Below are positions 1 through 6,761 of a DNA stretch of 21,270 nt, piece after piece. The DNA lies in the NCBI GenBank assembly GCA_005888675.1, contig VBBA01000128.1:1-21270 (forward strand). Reading direction: 5' to 3'. The notes below the pieces were generated by a model. The model ran no database searches, had not been told where the DNA came from, and saw nothing but the letters and a program-made list of their open reading frames with translations. The translations under genes and the position numbers were made by a program. Numbering within the stretch: the first letter of the stretch is position 1; each line of letters opens with the position of its first letter. Source of the DNA: Candidatus Bathyarchaeota archaeon. Lineage in GTDB: Archaea > Thermoproteota > Bathyarchaeia > 40CM-2-53-6.

Positions 1-105
1 GCCCGTCGCCAGGCCCTCGACGACTCCCCCGTCCTCGACGATGAGGTCTCCTTCAACACCACTCAGTTTCATGACAGAGCTTCTTGAAACTCGTGTATCA
101 CTCAT
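1..105 (-). CDS. 5' end of an unrecognised gene (partial at window edge)
   Basis: An open frame starts with ATG at 105 and runs without a stop to base 1, giving 35 residues. The visible part begins MSDTRVSRSSVMKLSGVEGD and continues into a Gly/Val/Glu-rich stretch. A purine-rich GAAGGG lies about ten bases upstream of this ATG. A second in-frame ATG at 72 has no ribosome binding site. The alternating Val/Gly pattern suggests beta structure, as in repeat or bactofilin-like proteins, but too little is present to assign a family. It lies downstream of the ribonucleotide reductase on the same strand after a 258-base gap, so it probably has its own promoter. Confidence 0.45.
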   Translation of the reverse strand, partial: MSDTRVSRSSVMKLSGVEGDLIVEDGGVVEGLATG

Positions 106-363
106 TTTTCAGAAACCCTTCCCATTCAACAGGCGATTCTCAGAAAGGTCCGGATCATCAAAGTTATTCTTTCTCGTCTAGACCTAAACTCGTCCCCATT
201 GAGGACTGTTTGAAACATCTTCTTCGAGCTATCGATCCTCTTTGATCCTATTAACTATCGGGCACGTTTGGTAGTCACCCAAAGTTAGTCGCAGCAAAGA
301 CACGTCTCCAGGTGCCCGATCAAGACGTCGGGCCTAGAGCTTGCGGAAATCTTCTCGTCCCAA

Positions 364-3141
364 CTAGCCGCATCCGCTGGTGCTGCCACAGTTGAGGCAC
401 TTGTAGCACGAACCGTTCCTTACCATTATCATTCCACAATTATCGCACGATGGGGCATCGGATTGCGGATCAAAGGTTATCAACTCTGGTTCGTGTTTGT
501 CGTGAAAGTTCTCAGTCGCGGTGGACGTTTTGATGATTTTGTCGGGGGGTTTCTCGAGTAATGCTGTCTTCGGTGCCATGGCAGTGTCGCCATTGGTACC
601 GTTAGTTTCGGGCACGGTCCCGGCCAGGCCGATCGCGTCTTGGTCTTCTTTGCTCAGGAATCTGAGACCCAACCATCGGAATATATAGTCCACGATGGAT
701 TTTGCGAACCTTATCTCGGGATTATTCGTCATTCCTGACGGTTCGAAGCGAGTGTGGATGAACTTGTTCACTAGCACCTTCAACGGTACTCCGTACTGCA
801 GAGCCAGAGAAATAGAGGTGGAGAAGGCATCCATCAGTCCAGAAATCGTGCTGCCCTCCTTTGCCATAACAACGAAGATCTCTCCCGGACTTCCATCCTC
901 GTAAAGTCCAGCGATCAAGTAGCCTTCATTGCTCGCGACCGTGAACTTGTGAATAATCGCCTCTCGTTCGCCCGATAACCTTCGCCGGAGGGGCTTGTAC
1001 ACTATCTTCTCTGGAGTCTGATCCTTCTTCTTGCTTTTGCTGATGCCTGTGGTCAAGGGCTGTGTGCGTTTCGAGCCGTCCCGGTAGATCGCGATCGCCT
1101 TTAGTCCCATTCTCCACGCAGCAACATATGTTTCTACAATCTCCTCTGCTGTGACATTGTTGGGCATGTTAACGGTCTTGGATATTGCTCCAGAGATGAA
1201 CGGTTGCACTGCAGCCATCATTTTTACATGTCCCATGTAATGGATGCTCCTTGATCCATTCGATGGTTTGAAGGCACAGTCGAAAATGGGGAGATGTTCC
1301 GCTTTCAAGCCCGGCGCACCCTCGATCGTATTGTTCTTTTCTAAGTGTGTGATTATGTCTCGGACTGCTGCTTCGTCGTAGCCCAGTTGTCCGAGGGCCT
1401 CCTTGACGGTATTGTTTACTATCTTGATTACTCCTCCCCCAACGAGCCACTTGTACTTGACCAGTGCGATGTCTGGCTCGATACCAGTGGTGTCGCAATC
1501 CATCATGAACGCGATTGTGCCCGTGGGAGCAATGACCGAGATCTGGGCGTTTTTGAAACCGTGTCTCTCTCCGAGGGATAGTGCCTCGTCCCACGACTTT
1601 CTTGCGGATTCTAGAATCGACTTCTGCACTCCCGCCTGTCCGATCTTGTAGGCGTGTGCCCGATGCATCCCGATCACGTTGAGGAAGTGTTTCTCGTTTA
1701 ACTTGTGCCCTGTGAATGGTCCGAGTCTCTCCGAGATCTGGGCAGATATCGCGTATGCATGACCCGACATCAAAGCAGAGACGGCTGCAGCGAAGTTCCT
1801 TCCCTCTTCACTATCATAGGGCATTCCCTGCGCCATCAATAGGGCCCCCAAATTAGCGTATCCTAAGCCGAGAGGACGGTAGTCATGACTGTTCTTCTGG
1901 ATTGCTGGTGTCGGGTAGCTCGCATAGTCTACCATGATTTCCTGAGCACTAATCACAATCTCAACTGCATGTTTGAACGAGTCGACATCAAATCCGCCTT
2001 CGGGCGTTCTGAATTTAATAAGATTGAGAGAGGCGAGATTACAAGCGCTGTCGTCTAGGAACATGTATTCTGAGCATGGGTTTGACGCGTTTATTCGGGC
2101 CGTGGCCGGACATGTATGCCACTCATTAATCGTAGTGTCAAACTGGATTCCCGGGTCTCCGCAGATGTAAGCCGCGTCCGCCATTTGCTTGAACAGCTCC
2201 TTAGCGTTGTAAGTGTCAGCAACCTTTCCGGTTGTTACGAACTTGGTCGTCCAATCTTTGTCTCCGACAACTGCATGCATGAACTCGTCAGTCACTCGAA
2301 CACTGTGATTTGCGTTCTGGAAGAATATGCTACCGTACGCTTCTCCATCTACAGATCCATCGTATCCAGCGTCTAGGAGCGCCCAAGCTTTCTTCTCCTC
2401 GTTCGCCTTAGACCAGATGAAGTCGCGGACGTCCGGATGGTCAATATTGAGGATGACCATTTTTGCGGCTCTTCGTGTCCTGCCTCCAGACTTGATCACG
2501 CCTGCAAAAGCATCAAAGCCCTTCATGAAAGAGACTGGGCCGCTGGCCTTTCCACCCGTCGAAAGGTGTTCTCGAGACGAGCGTAACGGGGAGAGATTTG
2601 TGCCAGTTCCGGATCCATATTTGAACAGCATCCCTTCTGTCATGGCAAGCTGCATAATGGATCTCATATCGTCTTTGATGGAATTTATGAAACACGCAGA
2701 ACATTGAGGCTTATCCTCCACACCAACGTTAAACCAGACTGGACTGTTGAATGCAGCAATTTGATGAATCAGTATGTGGGTGAGTTCGGCCTCGAAAGCT
2801 GATGCTTCTTGTTCATCTGTAAAATATCCTCCTTGGCGACCCCATTCAGAGATGGTCTTGGCCACTCTATCAATCAGTTGACGTGCACTATGCTCCCTCT
2901 CTGGGTTTCCAAGCTTTCCGCGGAAATACTTGGATGCAACAATGTTTGTTGCGGTCTGAGTCCAGAACGACGGGACCTCAACTCCCTTCTGTTCGAAGAT
3001 GATGTTCCCTTGGTGATCAATTATTGAGGCATCTCGATCTTCCCATTTGATCAGATCGTAGGGGTGGGTTCCGGGGCGAGTATAGTGCCGTCTGTAATGA
3101 AACTCTGCCGATTCTTTCTTGCCTATTAGTTCTGTTTCCAA
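364..3141 (-). CDS. nrdJ: Adenosylcobalamin-dependent (class II) ribonucleoside-diphosphate reductase
   Basis: This cytoplasmic enzyme reduces ribonucleotides to deoxyribonucleotides using an adenosylcobalamin-generated thiyl radical, so it works without oxygen. The 925-residue protein shows the class II hallmarks in order. SAC (Cys150) is the first redox cysteine. NPCSE at 354-358 holds the radical cysteine (Cys356) with its Asn and Glu partners. CNLASLNL holds the second redox cysteine (Cys367). An APTGTIAF phosphate-binding motif follows in the second half of the barrel. After the barrel comes a TSCPD domain (roughly residues 735-835), typical of the long NrdJ form. The C-terminus is a cysteine-rich ribbon with CDNC, CYKC and a final CG, which shuttles electrons to the active site. 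The length is normal and no key residue is missing. It appears monocistronic. The start is ATG at 3141. Confidence 0.97.
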   Translation of the reverse strand: METELIGKKESAEFHYRRHYTRPGTHPYDLIKWEDRDASIIDHQGNIIFEQKGVEVPSFWTQTATNIVASKYFRGKLGNPEREHSARQLIDRVAKTISEWGRQGGYFTDEQEASAFEAELTHILIHQIAAFNSPVWFNVGVEDKPQCSACFINSIKDDMRSIMQLAMTEGMLFKYGSGTGTNLSPLRSSREHLSTGGKASGPVSFMKGFDAFAGVIKSGGRTRRAAKMVILNIDHPDVRDFIWSKANEEKKAWALLDAGYDGSVDGEAYGSIFFQNANHSVRVTDEFMHAVVGDKDWTTKFVTTGKVADTYNAKELFKQMADAAYICGDPGIQFDTTINEWHTCPATARINASNPCSEYMFLDDSACNLASLNLIKFRTPEGGFDVDSFKHAVEIVISAQEIMVDYASYPTPAIQKNSHDYRPLGLGYANLGALLMAQGMPYDSEEGRNFAAAVSALMSGHAYAISAQISERLGPFTGHKLNEKHFLNVIGMHRAHAYKIGQAGVQKSILESARKSWDEALSLGERHGFKNAQISVIAPTGTIAFMMDCDTTGIEPDIALVKYKWLVGGGVIKIVNNTVKEALGQLGYDEAAVRDIITHLEKNNTIEGAPGLKAEHLPIFDCAFKPSNGSRSIHYMGHVKMMAAVQPFISGAISKTVNMPNNVTAEEIVETYVAAWRMGLKAIAIYRDGSKRTQPLTTGISKSKKKDQTPEKIVYKPLRRRLSGEREAIIHKFTVASNEGYLIAGLYEDGSPGEIFVVMAKEGSTISGLMDAFSTSISLALQYGVPLKVLVNKFIHTRFEPSGMTNNPEIRFAKSIVDYIFRWLGLRFLSKEDQDAIGLAGTVPETNGTNGDTAMAPKTALLEKPPDKIIKTSTATENFHDKHEPELITFDPQSDAPSCDNCGMIMVRNGSCYKCLNCGSTSGCG

Positions 3142-3230
3142 TTCTTATTCAGGTTTCCTAGACCTTGCCGCACTCATTCTGCGGGTTGGTGAAAGTGGGA
3201 CGTACACGTGAGTAAGCTATTAAGAGATTT

Positions 3231-3237
3231 GTATAAA
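3231..3237 (-). promoter_or_regulatory. TATA-like box for the ribonucleotide reductase gene
   Basis: Read on the minus strand this is TTTATAC inside AGGTTTATACAAATC, about 90 bases upstream of the nrdJ ATG. That would give a leader of about 65 bases. A small CCGCA/TGCGG hairpin (3168-3184) lies in that leader. The same AT-rich site read on the plus strand (TGTATAAA) could serve the plus-strand genes that follow. No B12 riboswitch-like structure was recognised. Confidence 0.4.
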
Positions 3238-3267
3238 CCTGTCTAAAAGGGTAGAGTAGATTCAAGC

Positions 3268-3426
3268 ATGGCTATGATTGCCGCTAATCCATCATCGAGA
3301 ATGGCACTGAAGAATGAAAGGCAATTTCGCGATCGGCGACAGGCGATTTTGACTCCTTCCAATCATTCTCAGCAAGTATGTTTGTTACTTCGCAGATTTT
3401 TACCGAGTAACACTAGAGTTAGGTAA
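3268..3426 (+). CDS. Possible small protein of 52 residues
   Basis: The frame begins MAMIAANPSSRMALKNERQF, is rich in Arg and Gln, and ends with TAA at 3424-3426. Its ATG lies about 31 bases after the plus-strand reading of the TATA-like box at 3228-3237, which would make the mRNA nearly leaderless. No domain is recognisable and there is no clear ribosome binding site. It could instead be untranslated leader of the winged-helix gene at 3483. The promoter-like spacing is its main support. Confidence 0.22.
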   Translation: MAMIAANPSSRMALKNERQFRDRRQAILTPSNHSQQVCLLLRRFLPSNTRVR

Positions 3427-3482
3427 CAAGTTGGAGGTAAACCCAGTTTAGTGTTTCGGCTATGCTTGGCGGAGCGAGACCA

Positions 3483-3710
3483 ATGCTTCTGTGGTACGTC
3501 TGGATACGGCTCGTGGACGGGACTTGGCACAAGGTAGACGAGATCGCCAGCCAACTGCGCATACCCAAAAGTGCAGTTTGCTGGGCAGCGAAGTTCCTGA
3601 GCGACCACGGACTCGCAGAATATGATGAGGAAGAAGAGGTCCGCCGATTACATGATTCTCGTTCTAGATTCGAAGACATTGTGAGAAGTACAATTTCATC
3701 ACCACGCTAG
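3483..3710 (+). CDS. Small winged helix-turn-helix protein
   Basis: A 75-residue protein with the pattern of a compact archaeal winged helix. A first helix (LLWYVWIRLVDG) is followed by the TWHKVDEIASQL segment, a recognition-type helix (PKSAVCWAAKFLSDHGL) and a short wing (AEYDEEEEVRRL). It probably binds DNA and regulates transcription; its target is unknown. ATG 3483 is preferred over the in-frame ATG 3462 because GGAG lies eight bases ahead of 3483. Starting at 3462 would add seven residues with no close ribosome binding site. It is free-standing between the reductase and hemC, transcribed away from the first and towards the second. It is too short to carry a ligand-binding domain. Confidence 0.65.
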   Translation: MLLWYVWIRLVDGTWHKVDEIASQLRIPKSAVCWAAKFLSDHGLAEYDEEEEVRRLHDSRSRFEDIVRSTISSPR

Positions 3711-3787
3711 ACCCGGACCACTAGTTACAGATGACTGTCTGAATTCATCTCCTAATCCGGCCCGAGACTCCTCCCTCCGACCAAGCC

Positions 3788-3795
3788 TTAATATT
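3788..3795 (+). promoter_or_regulatory. Weak TATA-like element ahead of hemC
   Basis: TTAATATT is the most AT-rich element in the 220-base gap before hemC. If used it would leave a leader of about 110 bases. No other feature was found between 3711 and 3930. Confidence 0.25.
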
Positions 3796-3930
3796 GAATT
3801 CACAACCGGTCCGACCTTTGAAACAAGCGTCTTGTGCGAATTCAGGCATCGCAGGTCGATACCACCTTCGATTCGGCTCCTTGTCGACGAGAATCGCCCA
3901 GGCGTGATAGACAAGAGCTGAGTTGTAGCA

Positions 3931-4872
3931 TTGTTTCTAAAGCTTGGAGTACGGGGGGACAAATTGTCCCTAGCAAGGGCGGAACTCGTGGTTCGGATGA
4001 TTGGGCAGGCTCAACCCGACGCGCAAGTCGAAAAGAAAATACTCGAGCCCGGAGATGATGATGTAAAACTTTCAATTGCCAACTCACGAGGACGCAAACG
4101 CACTTTTGACACTCAACTGAGCAAAGCTGTTTTGGAAGGCAAAATCGACTTCGCCATTTACAACATGAAAGATCTTCCACTCTTGAAAAGCGACAGCATG
4201 CTCATAATAGCTGCAACGCCCGAGCGAAGCTCTCCCTACGAGGCGCTTGTCAGTCTGCACGGCCAAGATCTGCAGAGCCTCAAGCCAGGTAGTATCGTTG
4301 GAACAAGTACGTTGTTGAGGATCGCTCAGCTAAGGAGGTACAGGCCAGATCTACGATCACAAGCTGTCGGAGGGCGGGTTGAAGATCGGATCTCAATGCT
4401 AGACCGGGGTGAGTTGGACGCTCTCATAATCGCCGAGTCTGGTCTCGCGCGACTAGGAATGTCTGGGAGAATAACCCAACGTTTGCCAATTGACGAGTTT
4501 ATGCCGACCCCCTGTCAGGGTATTACAGCCATAGTCACTCGGCGAGATAATCCCAGAGCTTTACACGTCTTGAAACTTGTCAACAATCAAATTACACGCT
4601 CCGAGGCAGAGGCTGAAAGACAGGTCGAGACTTTGATGAGTGCTGATTGCAACGTGCCCCTGGGAGCGTATGCGTCCGCGAAGGGCGACAAACTACGGCT
4701 TACTGCGGCCGTTCTCTCACCGGACGGAAAGGAGATGCTCCGAGCTTCTACTCTTGGCCCGACCAATGACCCCGCAGGATTGGCCAGGATTGTTACCGCT
4801 TCCCTTGTGTCTCAAGGAGTAAGGGTACTGGAGGAGAGCTGGCGGAAAATGTACCCGTTGGTTGATGACTAG
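3931..4872 (+). CDS. hemC: Hydroxymethylbilane synthase (porphobilinogen deaminase), divergent
   Basis: The enzyme polymerises four porphobilinogen molecules into hydroxymethylbilane, the linear tetrapyrrole leading to heme, siroheme or cobalamin. Family marks in this 313-residue protein are the N-terminal LGVRGDKLSLARAE, YNMKDLP with the catalytic Asp81, GTSTLLRIAQLRR, PCQGITAIV, and SADCNVPLGAY with the dipyrromethane-anchoring Cys240. Length is typical. The start is TTG at 3931; an in-frame stop at 3919-3921 leaves no better upstream codon. Two arginines that normally contact cofactor and substrate are changed: SLRR becomes TLLR near residue 129, and RGNVxTR becomes GGRVEDR near residue 146. 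The catalytic Asp and the cofactor Cys are intact, so the fold call is secure but the activity is less so. No other tetrapyrrole gene is adjacent. Confidence 0.9.
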   Translation: MFLKLGVRGDKLSLARAELVVRMIGQAQPDAQVEKKILEPGDDDVKLSIANSRGRKRTFDTQLSKAVLEGKIDFAIYNMKDLPLLKSDSMLIIAATPERSSPYEALVSLHGQDLQSLKPGSIVGTSTLLRIAQLRRYRPDLRSQAVGGRVEDRISMLDRGELDALIIAESGLARLGMSGRITQRLPIDEFMPTPCQGITAIVTRRDNPRALHVLKLVNNQITRSEAEAERQVETLMSADCNVPLGAYASAKGDKLRLTAAVLSPDGKEMLRASTLGPTNDPAGLARIVTASLVSQGVRVLEESWRKMYPLVDD

Positions 4873-4878
4873 CCCGCT

Positions 4879-4898
4879 AGGAGCTTCAGACGGCTCCT
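4879..4898 (+). terminator. Hairpin just after hemC
   Basis: A six-base-pair inverted repeat AGGAGC/GCTCCT with an eight-base loop begins seven bases after the hemC stop. No strong T run follows, so it may be a terminator or an mRNA-end stabiliser for either of the two convergent genes. Confidence 0.35.
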
Positions 4899-4967
4899 TG
4901 GGACTAATTTGCCTAGAACTCGGTCTCATTATCTATGGGCTAGATTCTGTTTCAGTGCCTGAGAAAA

Positions 4968-6335
4968 TCATTGTGCATTGTAGACTAGGATGACTTTCTT
5001 GCCTTCGAACTTGTAGATTGGGTCGACCCACGCTTTGTGTCTTCCGTATCTTTTCAAAGTGGATGCAGTGTGGGTCTTGTCCCCGTCTAACCGATAACCG
5101 GTCCATGTCGCGTCCTGACTGGAATATTCCGGGGGCAGATCTGCGCAATTGTGGACGATGAAGGATAGAAGGTAGGTGTTCGAGGGCGTCTCCATGTTAC
5201 ACACTTTGCCAGTGAATTTTTCGTGTTGTATTTTGTTTATCCTGACCCAGAAGCCGCTATCAGTCTTTACTACGTGACTTGGCTTGTTTGAGTATTTGCT
5301 CGCGTCTATGTGGAAGCGTATCTCGTATTTTGGCTTCGCGTTGATTTTCCGCCCTTCGATTATCCCTCTAGCTTCGCTCTCATCTTTGTAGATTGCAGGT
5401 AGGATTCCGATTCGGGAGCCGATGAGTAGTGCCTGGTATGCGGCTGTCTTGGATGATGTGCTGAGTCTCCATGTGTTCCCTCTTTTGAAACCGTCTCCTT
5501 TCAGCCATCCTTCGAGGAAGGGTTGAGGATCTCGTTGTTCAAGAATCCATGACGGGATTCTTTTGTTGATCGCTCTAGCGCCAAACTCTTTCCTCATGAA
5601 ATCTGCCATACCCGGTTTGGAAAAACGTACAAGAAGTCCGGTTCTGTGACGGTTTAGCGTGCCCTTGACATTCCAGTGTTTTTCTGCCATCCGAAGTATG
5701 TGCTCGCCAAGTTGGCGTTCTGTATATCCGAGTGCAAAGTAGACCTGATTGCCGGTGGGATATCCTTCGGCCATGTATAGGCCTAGGAGATAGAGGAGTT
5801 CAGGATCGCCTTCCCGGTTCCCTTGGAAGAGTGGGAAGAAGACCCAATCCTTCTCTGTCAGCTCTCCTGCGGGCTTCCAAGTCTTTTTCTGCGATGGTCT
5901 GGTTTGAAGATCGTACCATCTTGATTTCTGCGGGCTCGATTCGCAGGATAAGACGGGATGCTCTGGAGTCAACCTCGTCTCTGGAAGAAGGAATGGCTTC
6001 ACGACAACAAGGTCGCCAGAATAGTCTCTTTCGAAATACCGAGACGGAATTTCGTAATTTCCGTTAGCCGATACTACCGAGTCTAGCTGCTCGCCAATTG
6101 ATTCTATTCCGGGGTTAGTGAACACTGAGTCTCCCTTGGGTACGCACCAGAAGGTGTATCCCTTGTCCTTGTACTTCTCGTACATTTCTCGGAAACTTCC
6201 GTAGTCATCGGTCGATATCCAACGGTAGTGATGGTACTTGTAGCGTACGCGAATCTTATACTTGCTAGTCTGCGCCTTCTTTGAGCGCTTTTTTCTTCTC
6301 TTTCTTGATTCCAATTGAGTCTGTTGACTCAACAT
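4968..6335 (-). CDS. Unknown small protein interrupted by a LAGLIDADG intein
   Basis: The 455-residue precursor has a basic 63-residue N-extein, a 333-residue intein (residues 64-396) and a 59-residue C-extein starting at Cys397. After splicing the host would be only about 122 residues. It would have a Lys/Arg-rich start (RKRRKKRSKK) and a middle rich in aromatic residues (KYHHYRW, YRLDGDKTHT). I do not recognise the host family. The start is ATG 6335, which has GGTGA just upstream and overlaps the preceding gene by 71 bases, so the two genes are probably co-transcribed. Translation of the C-extein depends on reading through the intein, with which it is in frame. The gene is convergent with hemC. 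The intein call is firm; the host function is open (nucleic-acid binding is only a guess from its charge). Confidence 0.8.
   Translation of the reverse strand: MLSQQTQLESRKRRKKRSKKAQTSKYKIRVRYKYHHYRWISTDDYGSFREMYEKYKDKGYTFWCVPKGDSVFTNPGIESIGEQLDSVVSANGNYEIPSRYFERDYSGDLVVVKPFLLPETRLTPEHPVLSCESSPQKSRWYDLQTRPSQKKTWKPAGELTEKDWVFFPLFQGNREGDPELLYLLGLYMAEGYPTGNQVYFALGYTERQLGEHILRMAEKHWNVKGTLNRHRTGLLVRFSKPGMADFMRKEFGARAINKRIPSWILEQRDPQPFLEGWLKGDGFKRGNTWRLSTSSKTAAYQALLIGSRIGILPAIYKDESEARGIIEGRKINAKPKYEIRFHIDASKYSNKPSHVVKTDSGFWVRINKIQHEKFTGKVCNMETPSNTYLLSFIVHNCADLPPEYSSQDATWTGYRLDGDKTHTASTLKRYGRHKAWVDPIYKFEGKKVILVYNAQ
5148..6146 (-). mobile_element. Class 1 intein with LAGLIDADG homing endonuclease
   Basis: The intein spans precursor residues 64-396. 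The N-terminal splicing block starts at Cys64 (CVPKGDSVFT). Block B has TPEHPVL with His126. Two endonuclease motifs follow, LLYLLGLYMAEGY (acidic Glu190) and FLEGWLKGDGF (acidic Asp281). The C-terminal block ends SFIVHN with His395 and Asn396, followed by Cys397 as the +1 nucleophile. All residues needed for splicing and both endonuclease acidic residues are present, so it looks active as both intein and homing nuclease. Boundaries are set by the Cys64 and Asn396-Cys397 positions. Confidence 0.88.
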
Positions 6336-6600
6336 TGTTCACCAGTTGTTTCTCCCATTCATGGGCGAGCCGGATGAAGACATCCTTGCCTGGACACTTC
6401 AATCGCTTGCTGTGGTATTGGACGAAACGGAGGAAGCTCTCAATGTCGGCGTCTTCCTCAAAGTCAACCGTCAATACGTACCTCATATTGTCTGGTCGAC
6501 CGCTACCCTTCCCTTTCTCGCCGGCAAGGCTAAGGCGTTTGAGAGGATTAAGAGGATCGAAACCCGTGAGGGCCCTCCATAGTACTATCGCGTTGTCCAC
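6265..6600 (-). CDS. Small hypothetical protein upstream of the intein-bearing gene
   Basis: An unrecognised protein of 111 residues from GTG 6600, or 73 residues from ATG 6486. The part after Met39 (MRYVLTVDFEEDADIESFLR) looks like a folded alpha/beta domain. The C-terminus is Lys-rich (KKEKKKALKEG). GTG 6600 is kept because a TATA-like box about 45 bases upstream would give a very short leader. Its last 71 bases overlap, in another frame, the start of the intein-bearing gene, suggesting translational coupling. The shared segment codes for basic peptides in both frames. Confidence 0.5.
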   Translation of the reverse strand: MDNAIVLWRALTGFDPLNPLKRLSLAGEKGKGSGRPDNMRYVLTVDFEEDADIESFLRFVQYHSKRLKCPGKDVFIRLAHEWEKQLVNNVESTDSIGIKKEKKKALKEGAD

Positions 6601-6640
6601 CGGCTTTGTGCTGCGGTGAGGACCATGATCTTTGATTCGT

Positions 6641-6648
6641 TTAGTATA
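6641..6648 (-). promoter_or_regulatory. TATA-like box for the small protein/intein gene pair
   Basis: The minus strand reads CATATACTAAAC. It lies 41-48 bases upstream of GTG 6600, so transcription would begin near 6617 with a leader under 20 bases. Confidence 0.35.
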
Positions 6649-6714
6649 TGCTAGGCCCGGTCCGGGACTATTTTTCAGAAGAATGGACGTTCATCCAGTG
6701 ACTTCCGGAGATAG

Positions 6715-6722
6715 TTTATATT
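6715..6722 (+). promoter_or_regulatory. TATA-like box for the glutamate synthase-type operon
   Basis: TTTATATT lies about 40-47 bases ahead of GTG 6762. This predicts a leader of 15-20 bases, in line with the lack of a ribosome binding site there. Confidence 0.45.
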
Positions 6723-6761
6723 CGTTCGTACCAGGGCTAACTCTTCAAACGTTTCGTCATC

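Noticed and set aside
3142..3230. Leader of the B12-dependent reductase as a possible cobalamin riboswitch
   Set aside because: Only a five-base-pair hairpin is visible, with no B12-box-like sequence, and the leader is too short.
3711..3930. Possible tRNA-like segment between the winged-helix gene and hemC
   Set aside because: No T-loop GGTTCGAATCC-type sequence and no acceptor stem pairing could be found.
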